A program made the translations under genes and the position numbers. Below the pieces are notes generated by a model. The model was not told where the DNA came from. It searched no databases and saw only the letters and a program-made list of their open reading frames with translations. Shown piece by piece: positions 1 to 7,925 of a DNA stretch of 24,396 nucleotides (the stretch's first letter is position 1; every line of letters begins with the position of its first letter). Origin of the DNA: Porticoccaceae bacterium UBA2002 (GTDB lineage Bacteria; Pseudomonadota; Gammaproteobacteria; Pseudomonadales; Porticoccaceae); the NCBI GenBank assembly GCA_002334915.1, contig DDCQ01000077.1:36813-61208 (forward strand), read 5' to 3'.

Positions 1-1290
1 GCAAAAAAGCCTGGCAGAATTATCAACCGCGCTGAGCATATTTATATCCATGATACCGACGGCAATAAGTTGCTCGATGCCATGTCCGGACTCTGGTGCT
101 GCAGTCTGGGTTACAGCCAACCAAAAATTGCCGAGGCAGTCAGCAAGCAGTTTCAGGAACTGCCCTACTACAATAATTTTTTCCAGTGCAGTAATGCACC
201 AGCGGTAGAGCTTGCCGATCGCCTGGTACAGATGACTCCAGATCAATTTACCCATGTGTTCTTTACCGGTTCCGGCTCCGAGGCCAACGACACCAATATC
301 CGTCTGGTGCGACGCTACTGGGATTTGAAAGATCAGCCCAACAAACGCATTATTCTGTCGCGCACCAATGCCTATCACGGCAGCACCATCGCCTCAGCTA
401 GCCTGGGTGGCTTTGAGTTTGTGCACAAGCAGTTTGAAACCCTGCCCTATATACAGCATATTCCCGACCCCAACTGGTACTGCAATGGCGGTGAACTCAG
501 CGCCGAGGAATTTGGCCTGCAGGCAGCCCGGGAGCTGGAAAAACGCATTGACGAGCTGGGCGCTGAAAATGTGGCGGCCTTTATTGCCGAGCCTATTCAG
601 GGCGCGGGAGGCGTTATTGTGCCGCCAGATAGCTACTGGCCGGAAGTCAGCCGCATTCTTAAAGAGCGAGACATTCTGTTTATCAGTGACGAGGTTATCT
701 GCGGATTTGGTCGTACTGGCAACATGTTTGGCTGCCAAACCTATGGCACAGAGCCAGATCTAATGACCTTTGCCAAAGCCGTCACCAATGGCTTCCAGCC
801 TCTGGGCGGGGTAATGGTCAGTGATAAGGTAGCCAGCGTGGTCACCGGCTCTGGCGGTGAGTTTGGCCATGGCTTTACCTATTCCGGCCACCCAATCGCC
901 TGTTCCGCAGCTCTGGCCACCCTCGACATAATTGAAGAACAAAATATGGTCGACCATGTAGCCAATAATATGGCTCCCTACCTGCAGAGTAAGTGGCAGG
1001 CACTGGCAGACCACCCTATAGTGGGCCATGTGCGCGGCATCGGCATGCTGGGCTCCATTGAGCTGGTGCGCAATAAAGAAACCAGAGAGCGTCTGGAGCC
1101 AGAGCAAAAATCTGGTGGCATCTGCCGTGAATTCTGTGTCAGCAATAATTTGGTTATGCGTGCGGTGGGCGACTCAATGATTATTTCACCACCATTTGTC
1201 AGCAGCCATGAAGAAATTGATCTATTAATCGAACGTGCAACCAGTGCGCTGGACTCCACCGCGCACCATTATCAAGTAAAGGGATCCTAA
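1..1290 (+). CDS. Class III (omega) aminotransferase, 5'-truncated by window edge
   Basis: PLP-dependent fold-type I aminotransferase of the class III group, which includes putrescine/cadaverine:pyruvate and beta-alanine:pyruvate transaminases. The frame is open from base 1, so the true start lies upstream; the first Met inside the window (70) is internal. Visible landmarks are the phosphate-binding [11 protein letters not shown], the PLP-ring aspartate in [13 protein letters not shown] (codon 688-690) and the Schiff-base lysine in TFAKAVTNG (codon 775-777). The C-terminal end looks complete. The stop is one base from the ATG of gcdH, so the two are surely cotranscribed. Family knowledge plus the gcdH/CoA-transferase context suggests a diamine or omega-amino-acid donor such as cadaverine, putrescine or 5-aminovalerate. 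The exact substrate is inference. Confidence 0.9.
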   Translation, partial: AKKPGRIINRAEHIYIHDTDGNKLLDAMSGLWCCSLGYSQPKIAEAVSKQFQELPYYNNFFQCSNAPAVELADRLVQMTPDQFTHVFFTGSGSEANDTNIRLVRRYWDLKDQPNKRIILSRTNAYHGSTIASASLGGFEFVHKQFETLPYIQHIPDPNWYCNGGELSAEEFGLQAARELEKRIDELGAENVAAFIAEPIQGAGGVIVPPDSYWPEVSRILKERDILFISDEVICGFGRTGNMFGCQTYGTEPDLMTFAKAVTNGFQPLGGVMVSDKVASVVTGSGGEFGHGFTYSGHPIACSAALATLDIIEEQNMVDHVANNMAPYLQSKWQALADHPIVGHVRGIGMLGSIELVRNKETRERLEPEQKSGGICREFCVSNNLVMRAVGDSMIISPPFVSSHEEIDLLIERATSALDSTAHHYQVKGS

Positions 1291-1291
1291 T

Positions 1292-2473
1292 ATGGCAGCG
1301 GATTGGGCAAAATTTAACTGGCAGGATCCATTTAGTCTGGATGACCAGCTCAGTGATGAAGAACGCTTGGTGCGGGATACCGCAGCCGGTTATGCGCAGG
1401 AACATCTGGCCCCCAGAGTGCGCGACGCATTTAGAAATGAAGCCACTGATCGGGCCATCTTTAACGAAATGGGCGAGCTTGGCCTGCTGGGCTCCATGAT
1501 TGATGGCTATGGCTGCGCAGGAGTTAACTATGTCTGTTATGGCCTGATAGCCAGAGAAGTGGAGCGTGTTGACTCCGGTTATCGCTCAATGATGAGCGTG
1601 CAGTCCAGCCTGGTGATGTACCCTATCTATACCTATGGCACAGAGCAGCAGCGCGAGAAATATCTACCCAAACTGGCTACTGGAGAGTGGGTTGGCTGTT
1701 TTGGTCTGACCGAGCCAGATGCCGGCTCAGATCCCGGCGGCATGAAGACCCGCGCCAAAACTGTGGATGGTGGCTATCTTTTATCTGGCAGCAAAATGTG
1801 GATCAGCAACTCGCCTATTGCCGATGTGTTTGTGGTCTGGGCTAAAACCGATGATGGCATTATCCGCGGCTTTATTCTGGATAAAGGCATGAAAGGCCTG
1901 TCCGCCCCCAAAATTGAAGGCAAGCTGGCACTGCGCGCCTCTATCACCGGTGAGATTGTGATGGACGAAGTATTTGTCCCCGAAGATCAACTTATGCCCA
2001 ATGTGCAGGGTCTTAAAGGGCCCTTTGGCTGTCTTAACTCAGCTCGCTATGGCATTAGCTGGGGCGCTATGGGTGCTGCAGAAGACTGCTGGCATGCCGC
2101 CCGGCAATATTGTCTGGACCGAATCCAATTTGACCGGCCTCTGGCAGCCACCCAGCTAATCCAGATAAAGCTGGCCAATATGCAGACCGAGATCAGTCTG
2201 GGACTTCAGGGTTCACTGCGCGCCGGTCGCCTTAAAGATCAGGGCCAACTGGCGCCAGAGCTAATCAGTCTGATGAAACGCAATAACTGCAGCAAGGCGC
2301 TGGATATCGCCCGTATGTCCAGAGATATGCACGGCGGTAACGGTATCTCCGATGAATATCCGGTGATGCGGCATATGCTCAACCTCGAGGTGGTCAACAC
2401 CTACGAGGGCACCGCCGATGTCCACGCCCTGATTCTGGGTCGTGCCCAGACCGGTATTCAGGCCTTCGGGTAA
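1292..2473 (+). CDS. gcdH: Glutaryl-CoA dehydrogenase
   Basis: FAD-dependent acyl-CoA dehydrogenase that oxidises and decarboxylates glutaryl-CoA to crotonyl-CoA, the late step of lysine, tryptophan and glutarate degradation; cytoplasmic. It has 393 residues, the normal length. It matches the human enzyme closely from memory: [10 protein letters not shown] near residue 91, [13 protein letters not shown] near 136, SLLKRNN-like ISLMKRNNC near 325, and the catalytic Glu in [18 protein letters not shown] (E372). The ATG follows the upstream stop by one base, and the next gene starts six bases after its stop, giving an aminotransferase-gcdH-CoA-transferase operon. The glutaryl-CoA-specific motifs distinguish it from short-chain acyl-CoA dehydrogenases, so the call is firm. 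Confidence 0.96.
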   Translation: MAADWAKFNWQDPFSLDDQLSDEERLVRDTAAGYAQEHLAPRVRDAFRNEATDRAIFNEMGELGLLGSMIDGYGCAGVNYVCYGLIAREVERVDSGYRSMMSVQSSLVMYPIYTYGTEQQREKYLPKLATGEWVGCFGLTEPDAGSDPGGMKTRAKTVDGGYLLSGSKMWISNSPIADVFVVWAKTDDGIIRGFILDKGMKGLSAPKIEGKLALRASITGEIVMDEVFVPEDQLMPNVQGLKGPFGCLNSARYGISWGAMGAAEDCWHAARQYCLDRIQFDRPLAATQLIQIKLANMQTEISLGLQGSLRAGRLKDQGQLAPELISLMKRNNCSKALDIARMSRDMHGGNGISDEYPVMRHMLNLEVVNTYEGTADVHALILGRAQTGIQAFG

Positions 2474-2478
2474 GTTTG

Positions 2479-3699
2479 ATGGCAGGACCACTGGCTGGTT
2501 ATAAAGTCCTGGATATGAGCCGAGTGCTGGCAGGCCCCTGGGCCGGCCAGATGCTTGCCGATCTGGGCGCTGAGGTCATAAAAATAGAGCGCCCGGAAGT
2601 GGGTGACGATACCCGCCACTGGGGCCCTCCCTACCTCAAGGATAAAGCAGGCAACGATACCGCGGACGCTGCCTATTTCTTCTGCACCAACCGCAGCAAG
2701 CAGTCGGTCACAGTGGATATTACCCGGCCCGAGGGGCAGGAGATTATTCGCCAGCTGGCGCTGCAGTGCGATGTATTAATTGAAAACTACAAAGTCGGCG
2801 GCCTGAAAAAATACGGCCTGGACTATGCCTCCATCGCCGAGATAAATCCCCGTCTGATCTACTGCTCAATTACCGGCTTCGGTCAAACTGGGCCCTATGC
2901 AGAGCGGCCCGGCTATGACTTTTTAATCCAGGGAATGGGTGGACTAATGAGTATTACTGGCGAACCAGACTCTGAGAACGGAGGTCCGGTCAAAGTCGGG
3001 GTTGCGGTGACCGATCTATTTACCGGGCTCTATGCCGCCAATGCAATTCAGGGTGCTCTGCTGGAGCGTCATCAATCCGGACTGGGTCAGTATATAGATC
3101 TGGCATTGCTGGATGTGCAGGCTGCTGTACTGGCCAATCAAGCCAGCAACTATCTGACTGGTGGCACTGTTCCTGGCCGCCTGGGCAACGCTCACCCGAA
3201 TATAGTGCCCTATCAGGCCTTTGCCACCGCCGACGGTCATCTTATTTTAGCCGTGGGCAATGATAGTCAGTTCAAACGCCTGTGCTCAGTGTTGGATATG
3301 CCTGACTGGGCAGATAACAGCCACTATGCCACTAATTCCGCGCGGGTCGTCAACCGTCAATCGCTCTGTGCGGAGATTAGTCAGCGCTTAGCTCAGCAGG
3401 GTAGTGGGCACTGGTTGCATCTGCTAGAGCAACATCAGGTGCCCTGCGGCCCAATTAACAGTATTGATCAGGTGTTTCAGAACCCACAGATACTGGCCCG
3501 CAATATGCTGGTAACAATGGAGGATAAACGCGCTGGGGAAGTACCGTTGGTGGGTAACCCAATTAACTATAGCCGCTCCGAGATTCAGTATACCGCGCCA
3601 CCTCCGATGCTTGGAGATAACACGGATTCTGTACTGGGAGAGTACCTTGAGTACACAGAGCTAGAAATTAGCACCCTGCGCAATAAGTCGATTATCTAA
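2479..3699 (+). CDS. gcdG: Family III (CaiB/BaiF) CoA-transferase, probable succinyl-CoA:glutarate CoA-transferase
   Basis: Transfers CoA between carboxylic acids through an aspartyl-CoA intermediate. Likely substrates are succinyl-CoA and glutarate, supplying glutaryl-CoA to the adjacent GcdH. The start is ATG at 2479 rather than the TTG at 2476 immediately before it, giving 406 residues. Catalytic Asp is D179 in VAVTDLFTGLYA. Further signatures are RVLAGPWAGQMLADLGAEVI at the N-terminus, YCSITGFGQTGPYAERPGYD near 128, and NIVPYQAFATADG in the second half, all like human SUGCT and bacterial GcdG as I remember them. Position directly after gcdH supports the glutarate assignment. The CaiB/BaiF family is certain; the substrate is strongly suggested but not proven. 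Confidence 0.88.
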   Translation: MAGPLAGYKVLDMSRVLAGPWAGQMLADLGAEVIKIERPEVGDDTRHWGPPYLKDKAGNDTADAAYFFCTNRSKQSVTVDITRPEGQEIIRQLALQCDVLIENYKVGGLKKYGLDYASIAEINPRLIYCSITGFGQTGPYAERPGYDFLIQGMGGLMSITGEPDSENGGPVKVGVAVTDLFTGLYAANAIQGALLERHQSGLGQYIDLALLDVQAAVLANQASNYLTGGTVPGRLGNAHPNIVPYQAFATADGHLILAVGNDSQFKRLCSVLDMPDWADNSHYATNSARVVNRQSLCAEISQRLAQQGSGHWLHLLEQHQVPCGPINSIDQVFQNPQILARNMLVTMEDKRAGEVPLVGNPINYSRSEIQYTAPPPMLGDNTDSVLGEYLEYTELEISTLRNKSII

Positions 3700-3720
3700 A
3701 CCTGGTAACTGCCCAGATAA
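3692..3720. repeat. Inverted repeat between converging gcdG and decarboxylase genes
   Basis: TTATCT (3692-3697) pairs with AGATAA (3715-3720), and an inner CTGG/CCAG (3702-3705 with 3713-3716) is an alternative pairing. It fills the short gap between two converging stops, where a bidirectional terminator would be expected, but there is no flanking T-run, so it is not a convincing intrinsic terminator. Confidence 0.3.
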
Positions 3721-4896
3721 CTAGTCGACCATGCGCAGAACAGGCGCAGGAAAGCCATTAAAATCGCAGGCACAGGTGGTGCAGTAGGCGCCGAGATTGG
3801 GCATGTAGATAAAATCTTCAGCCTGGGTGTTATCGGGAAGTTTGTGACGGCCCATTACATCGATAGAGTCACAGGTTGGCCCCGCCATAGTCCAGGTAGC
3901 AGGCTCGCCAGTCCGCTCGCTAATGAGATTGACAGGGAACTCCCCGCTAATCTCCAGCAGGCCGCCGTAAAAACCAGTATCTAGATAGACCCAGCGCACA
4001 TCATCGCGAGTGGCTACACCCACCACCTGAGTCAGCAGGCAGCCGGCAGACCCCACTAAAAATCGCCCGGGCTCAGCCATTACCTGAATATGCTCAGGGA
4101 TAGACTCCAGCGCCTTATTAATCTCAGCTCCAATCTCTTCAATACTGGGTTCATCACCGCTAAATTGTAGCGGATAGCCGCCGCCCATATTGAGCAGCTC
4201 AGGCACAAAACCATGGTCCGCCAGCTTGGCAAACAAGGCTTTTGCCGCCTTGATACCCTCTACCCAGTTATTGATATTGCTGCACTGAGAGCCCACATGA
4301 AAGGTAACACCGCAGATCTGCATATTCAGGCTTTTGGCGGTTTCAATAACCATTTCCACACCAGAGGGGCTGGCGCCAAATTTTCCCGCCAGAGGCCAGT
4401 TAGAGCCCTCGTTGCTGACTTCAATACGCAGATAAAGCTTGGCATCCGGCTTGATGGCTGCAATTTTAGTCACCTCTTCTGGGGTATCCACAGAATACCA
4501 GAGCATGCCAGCGCGGGCGGCATGAGCAATAGAGGCCGGTGATTTTATCGGGTTGGAGTAAAAAACTGTCTCCATATCCACAGCCAACTCCAGCATGGCA
4601 TCTATCTCTGCAATAGAGGCAACTTCAAAACAGGTGCCCTCCTGCTTAAAAATCTGCAGAATTTCAGGGTCAGGGTTCGCTTTAACCGCAAAATGGGTGC
4701 GCACTCTCGGCATCGCCGCCTTAAACCGGCGAGCATTGTCGCGCAGCCGCTGTCTGGACATAGCCAGAACAGGTTCCAAGTAGTCCTGGGTATGGGAGGA
4801 GGTAAAGGCAATTTGCTGACGGCAGTCTTCCTCCACCATCAATCGCTGTTGAGTTTTAATATCGCTATCTAGTTTAATTGCTGTTGCCTGACTCAT
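3721..4896 (-). CDS. Group IV PLP decarboxylase (ornithine/lysine decarboxylase type)
   Basis: Alanine-racemase-fold decarboxylase forming putrescine from ornithine and/or cadaverine from lysine, cytoplasmic; 391 residues. Active-site landmarks in order: PLP lysine K72 in HFAVKANPDPEIL, H200 in TFHVGSQC, GGGYPLQF at 238-245, EPGR at 275-278, the cross-subunit catalytic Cys in AGPTCDSIDVM (C342), and Y371 in NLGAYCTTCACDFNG near the C-terminus. The complete set implies an active enzyme. At the substrate-specificity loop (YLDTGFYGGLLEISGEF, about 304-320), a rough alignment puts Glu319 where eukaryotic ODC has its specificity Asp, so ornithine versus lysine is open. It is divergent from the Lrp regulator and converges on gcdG. 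The nearby glutarate genes favour lysine as at least one substrate (inference). Confidence 0.88.
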   Translation of the reverse strand: MSQATAIKLDSDIKTQQRLMVEEDCRQQIAFTSSHTQDYLEPVLAMSRQRLRDNARRFKAAMPRVRTHFAVKANPDPEILQIFKQEGTCFEVASIAEIDAMLELAVDMETVFYSNPIKSPASIAHAARAGMLWYSVDTPEEVTKIAAIKPDAKLYLRIEVSNEGSNWPLAGKFGASPSGVEMVIETAKSLNMQICGVTFHVGSQCSNINNWVEGIKAAKALFAKLADHGFVPELLNMGGGYPLQFSGDEPSIEEIGAEINKALESIPEHIQVMAEPGRFLVGSAGCLLTQVVGVATRDDVRWVYLDTGFYGGLLEISGEFPVNLISERTGEPATWTMAGPTCDSIDVMGRHKLPDNTQAEDFIYMPNLGAYCTTCACDFNGFPAPVLRMVD

Positions 4897-4958
4897 TTCA
4901 CACCCAAATAAAGTACGTTTGATGCATTCAGTTTAGGGTTTTAAACTGTCACTTTGTA

Positions 4959-4986
4959 TTGTCATTCCTATCAATTTGTATATTAT
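4959..4986 (+). promoter_or_regulatory. Candidate sigma70 promoter of the Lrp-type regulator
   Basis: TTGTCA (4959-4964, five of six to the -35 consensus), a 16-base spacer, then TATTAT (4981-4986, five of six to the -10). Predicted transcription starts near 4993, leaving a leader of about 30 bases before the ATG at 5023. The spacer and leader contain the repeated operator-like element, which fits autoregulation. Called by eye. Confidence 0.45.
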
Positions 4987-5021
4987 TAATAATCATATTG
5001 ATAAATTTATGGTCATATTGA
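4971..5021 (+). promoter_or_regulatory. Repeated operator-like element in the divergent decarboxylase/lrp gap
   Basis: TCATATTGA occurs exactly at 4993-5001 and again at 5013-5021, 20 bases apart (about two helical turns). TCAATTTGT at 4971-4979 matches its reverse complement in seven of nine positions. A wider perfect dyad TATCAAT/ATTGATA joins 4969-4975 with 4997-5003, around an AT-rich core (ATTATTAATAAT, 4982-4993). Helically phased AT-rich arrays are typical targets of Lrp/AsnC octamers. The last copy ends one base before the regulator ATG, where a Shine-Dalgarno sequence would sit. Confidence 0.5.
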
Positions 5022-5022
5022 C

Positions 5023-5445
5023 ATGAAAAATGAACAGCAGCTTCTTCGACTACTGCAGGAAAACAGCCGCCGCACGGTATCAGACCTGGCCAACGAACTG
5101 GGACTCAGCCGCGCCACAGTGCAGCAGACCATGGAGAGACTAGAGCGCAAAGGGGTAATCCAGGGTTACACCATCAAGATAAACCCCCATTACCAACAGC
5201 AGCAGGTCAGTGCCTATATTATGATTTCAGTGATTCCCAAGAAGACTGCTGATATTGTTCGCCAGATCCATAAGGTGCCTCAGCTTGATATGCTCTGTAC
5301 TATTAGTGGCCAGTACGATCTGATCGCCAAAGTGACAGAGGCCACTACCCAGGAGCTGGACAATAGTATCGATCGCATAGCTACCCTTGATGGAGTAGAA
5401 AAAACTCTCAGCCATATTGTGTTGTCCAGAAAGGTAGATAGATAG
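5023..5445 (+). CDS. Lrp/AsnC-family transcriptional regulator
   Basis: DNA-binding regulator of 140 residues, a little shorter than classical Lrp. Residues about 1-55 form the winged HTH (LLRLLQENSRRTVSDLANEL then GLSRATVQQTMERLERKGVI). Residues about 62-137 form the RAM/AsnC ligand-binding domain (SAYIMISV...TISGQYDLIAKV). It is transcribed divergently from the decarboxylase over a 126-base gap with repeated operator-like elements, and it precedes the NhaC-family transporter by 59 bases. This is the usual arrangement for a local regulator sensing an amino acid such as lysine or ornithine (inference). No clear Shine-Dalgarno precedes the ATG, so initiation may be weak or dependent on the AT-rich leader. 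Confidence 0.92.
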   Translation: MKNEQQLLRLLQENSRRTVSDLANELGLSRATVQQTMERLERKGVIQGYTIKINPHYQQQQVSAYIMISVIPKKTADIVRQIHKVPQLDMLCTISGQYDLIAKVTEATTQELDNSIDRIATLDGVEKTLSHIVLSRKVDR

Positions 5446-5504
5446 CGGGCAGACTGGTAACTTAGCGGCTCAAAAATAAATCACTAGCAGATACAGAATC
5501 TCCT

Positions 5505-6962
5505 ATGAGCAAAATAATAAAAAAACCCAGCTTACTGGATGCCATCACTCCGGTAGTCATTTTAATCAGCATGCTGGCAGGCACGGTCTATGTGTTTGGG
5601 CTGGATTCCTTTGGCCCCAATCAGGTGGCTCTAATTCTGGCGGCCGCGGCAGCCGCCATGATCGGTATTAAAAATGGTCATAGCTGGAAAGAGATTGAGC
5701 GGGGCATGATCGACACCATCTCAGTGTCACTTCAGTCACTGCTGATATTACTTATGGTGGGTGCGCTGATTGGCAGCTGGATACTCTCGGGCACTGTGCC
5801 CAGCATGATCTACTACGGTGTTCAGCTAATGTCCCCAGACTATTTCTATCTGACTGCCTGCCTGGTCTGCGCCCTGCTGGGCTTTAGTATTGGCAGCTCC
5901 TGGACAGTCGCCGGCACTCTGGGTATAGGCCTTATGGGTATTGCCGCTGCCCTTGATCTATCTCTGGCTGCCAGTGCCGGGGCTATTATTTCCGGCGCCT
6001 ACTTTGGCGATAAACTTTCGCCACTTTCAGAGACTACCAATCTGGCAGCCGCGGTGACCAGCAACGATCTGTTTGAGCATATTCAACATATGCTATGGAC
6101 CACCGTTCCCGGCTTTCTGATTACCCTGGTACTGTTCTTTGTCCTCGGCATTGGCAGCGGCGCCAATCTAGTGATCGACGATATTGAAATTTTACAGGCG
6201 GCCATGCAAGAGACCTTCAACATTAGCCCGATCATGTTAATCCCGATGATCCTGCTATTAACCATGGCAGTGAAAAAACTCCCTGCCCTGTCGACACTGA
6301 TTTGCGGCACCTTGGCAGGCTGCCTGTTTGCGGCAGTTTTCCAGTGGGACACCGTGATCGCTCTGGCCAATGACAGCAGCCTGAGTGAGGGCGCGGCGGT
6401 ATTTAAAGGATTATTTAGCGCCATGTTTCTCGGCTACAGCTCTGATACGGGCAATGCTTCTCTGGACGCCCTGTTATCCAAGGGCGGCATGAGCAGCATG
6501 CTTACCACCATAGGCCTGGTTATCAATGCCATGGCCTTTGGGGGCGCCATGCGCCGCACCGGCCTGCTTGAACGTCTGGTAGAGGCCGCCCTGAGCCGCG
6601 TTAAGTCAGCAGGTGATTTAATTATTGCCACTGTGGGTACCTGTATAGGCACCAATCTATTGGCTGCCGACCAGTATCTATCCATTGTGATTCCGGGACA
6701 GATGTTTGTTAAGTCCTACGAAGAGCGCGACCTCAGCACCATTAACCTTTCTCGCACCCTGGAGGACTCAGGCACATTGACCTCAGCACTGGTGCCCTGG
6801 AATACCTGCGGCGCCTATATGTCAGCGACACTGGGTGTTAGCACCTTTATGTATGCCCCATTTGCCTTCTTTAATATTCTCTGCCCAATTATCGCTGTGA
6901 TCTATGGTTATTCTCAGATTGCGCTGCAACAGCACAGACTCGCCACTGAGGGTCAGGCTTAA
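5505..6962 (+). CDS. NhaC-family Na+/H+ antiporter-like inner-membrane transporter
   Basis: Polytopic inner-membrane protein of 485 residues with about a dozen hydrophobic segments. The family signature GAYFGDKLSPLSETTNLA lies near residues 164-181, and a long conserved stretch SDTGNASLDALLSKGGMSS near 310 and DSGTLTSALVPWNTCGAY near 425 support NhaC rather than NhaA/B. NhaC homologues include sodium/proton antiporters, the malate/lactate antiporter MleN, and LysW, a predicted lysine transporter in gammaproteobacteria. With an Lrp regulator and a lysine/ornithine-type decarboxylase next door, amino-acid or diamine transport is as plausible as pH homeostasis (inference). Start ATG 5505 has only a weak ribosome site; its lead-in, SKIIKKPSLLDA, looks typical for the family. 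Confidence 0.88.
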   Translation: MSKIIKKPSLLDAITPVVILISMLAGTVYVFGLDSFGPNQVALILAAAAAAMIGIKNGHSWKEIERGMIDTISVSLQSLLILLMVGALIGSWILSGTVPSMIYYGVQLMSPDYFYLTACLVCALLGFSIGSSWTVAGTLGIGLMGIAAALDLSLAASAGAIISGAYFGDKLSPLSETTNLAAAVTSNDLFEHIQHMLWTTVPGFLITLVLFFVLGIGSGANLVIDDIEILQAAMQETFNISPIMLIPMILLLTMAVKKLPALSTLICGTLAGCLFAAVFQWDTVIALANDSSLSEGAAVFKGLFSAMFLGYSSDTGNASLDALLSKGGMSSMLTTIGLVINAMAFGGAMRRTGLLERLVEAALSRVKSAGDLIIATVGTCIGTNLLAADQYLSIVIPGQMFVKSYEERDLSTINLSRTLEDSGTLTSALVPWNTCGAYMSATLGVSTFMYAPFAFFNILCPIIAVIYGYSQIALQQHRLATEGQA

Positions 6963-6978
6963 ACCCACAGGGATTAGT

Positions 6979-7890
6979 ATGGGGCATATACAAAGACTGT
7001 TATTAATAACCCTTTTTGCAGCCATATCTGCAACCGCGGAACCCCTGTTATTTGATGGCCAGCTGGCGATGCAACATATTGTCAACCAGCTAGCCTATGG
7101 CCCCCGAGAGCCGGGCAATCAAAAAGCCAAACAGGGGACTCTGGCCTATATAGAGCAAACTCTGCAGCCCTTAGACGCCAAACTCAACCAACAGACATTT
7201 AGCGCCTACGACCTGCAGGGTACCAATCTGTGGGCCAGCTTTCCCGCCGACGGCAATATTGAGTCCACCAAACAAAGAATTATGCTCGGCGCTCACTGGG
7301 ATACTCGCCCCCATGCCGACAGAGACAGAGATAAAAGCCAGCGCCTACTGCCGGTGCCCGGTGCTAACGATGGAGCATCAGGTGTCGCGGTATTGCTGGA
7401 AATGGCCCGGCTTTTAGCTGCCAGGCCTGCCCCCATTACCGTTGATCTAATATTTTTTGATCTGGAAGATATGGGCGAAATTGGCAACCGCCCTTTCTCT
7501 ATCGGCGCTCGCCAATTTATTGCCACCAACCCCAGTTACAGACCCAGCGCCGGAATTATTGTTGATATGGTCTGCGATAAAAATCTATCTATCCCCCGTG
7601 AGCTATACTCCCAGACCAGAGCCCGCCCACTGATGGACCAACTCTGGGCCATAGCCAAACGTCAGGGAGCCCGGGCATTTAAAAATCGCCCGGGCCACTA
7701 TATCAGCGACGATCATCTGCCCTTTTTAGAAGCAGGCATACCCGTGGTAGACCTGATTCACTACCCGTTCCCGGCCTACTGGCACAGCACAGAGGACAGT
7801 ATTGATAAATGCAGCGGCGACAGCCTTAAGCAGGTGGGCAATGTATTGAGTGACTTTATCTACACATATGGGCAAAATCAGGCGAAATAA
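6979..7890 (+). CDS. Exported M28-family protein, glutaminyl-peptide cyclotransferase-like
   Basis: Zinc-dependent M28 hydrolase-fold protein resembling animal-type glutaminyl cyclases, which convert N-terminal Gln to pyroglutamate; some relatives are aminopeptidases. The start chosen is ATG 6979 (303 residues): it has an AGGGAT site just upstream and opens a clean signal peptide (MGHIQRLLLITLFAAISATA, cleavage before EPLL). An upstream ATG at 6904 lies inside the transporter gene and would bury the signal. Putative metal and catalytic residues are H106/D108 in GAHWDTRP, D131 in GANDGASG, E163 in FFDLEDMGE, D197, D245-H246 in YISDDHLPFLEAG, and H269 in PFPAYWHSTED. The last two motifs are QC-like. 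Predicted periplasmic. Cyclase versus peptidase cannot be settled here. Confidence 0.85.
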   Translation: MGHIQRLLLITLFAAISATAEPLLFDGQLAMQHIVNQLAYGPREPGNQKAKQGTLAYIEQTLQPLDAKLNQQTFSAYDLQGTNLWASFPADGNIESTKQRIMLGAHWDTRPHADRDRDKSQRLLPVPGANDGASGVAVLLEMARLLAARPAPITVDLIFFDLEDMGEIGNRPFSIGARQFIATNPSYRPSAGIIVDMVCDKNLSIPRELYSQTRARPLMDQLWAIAKRQGARAFKNRPGHYISDDHLPFLEAGIPVVDLIHYPFPAYWHSTEDSIDKCSGDSLKQVGNVLSDFIYTYGQNQAK

Positions 7891-7925
7891 AACTGTTTAA
7901 AGCGACAAATTGATTGAGGCTACAG

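Noticed and set aside
6904..6978. N-terminal extension of the M28 protein from ATG 6904.
   Set aside because: It lies within the transporter gene in another frame and would place 25 polar residues before a clear signal peptide that begins at 6979 with its own ribosome site.
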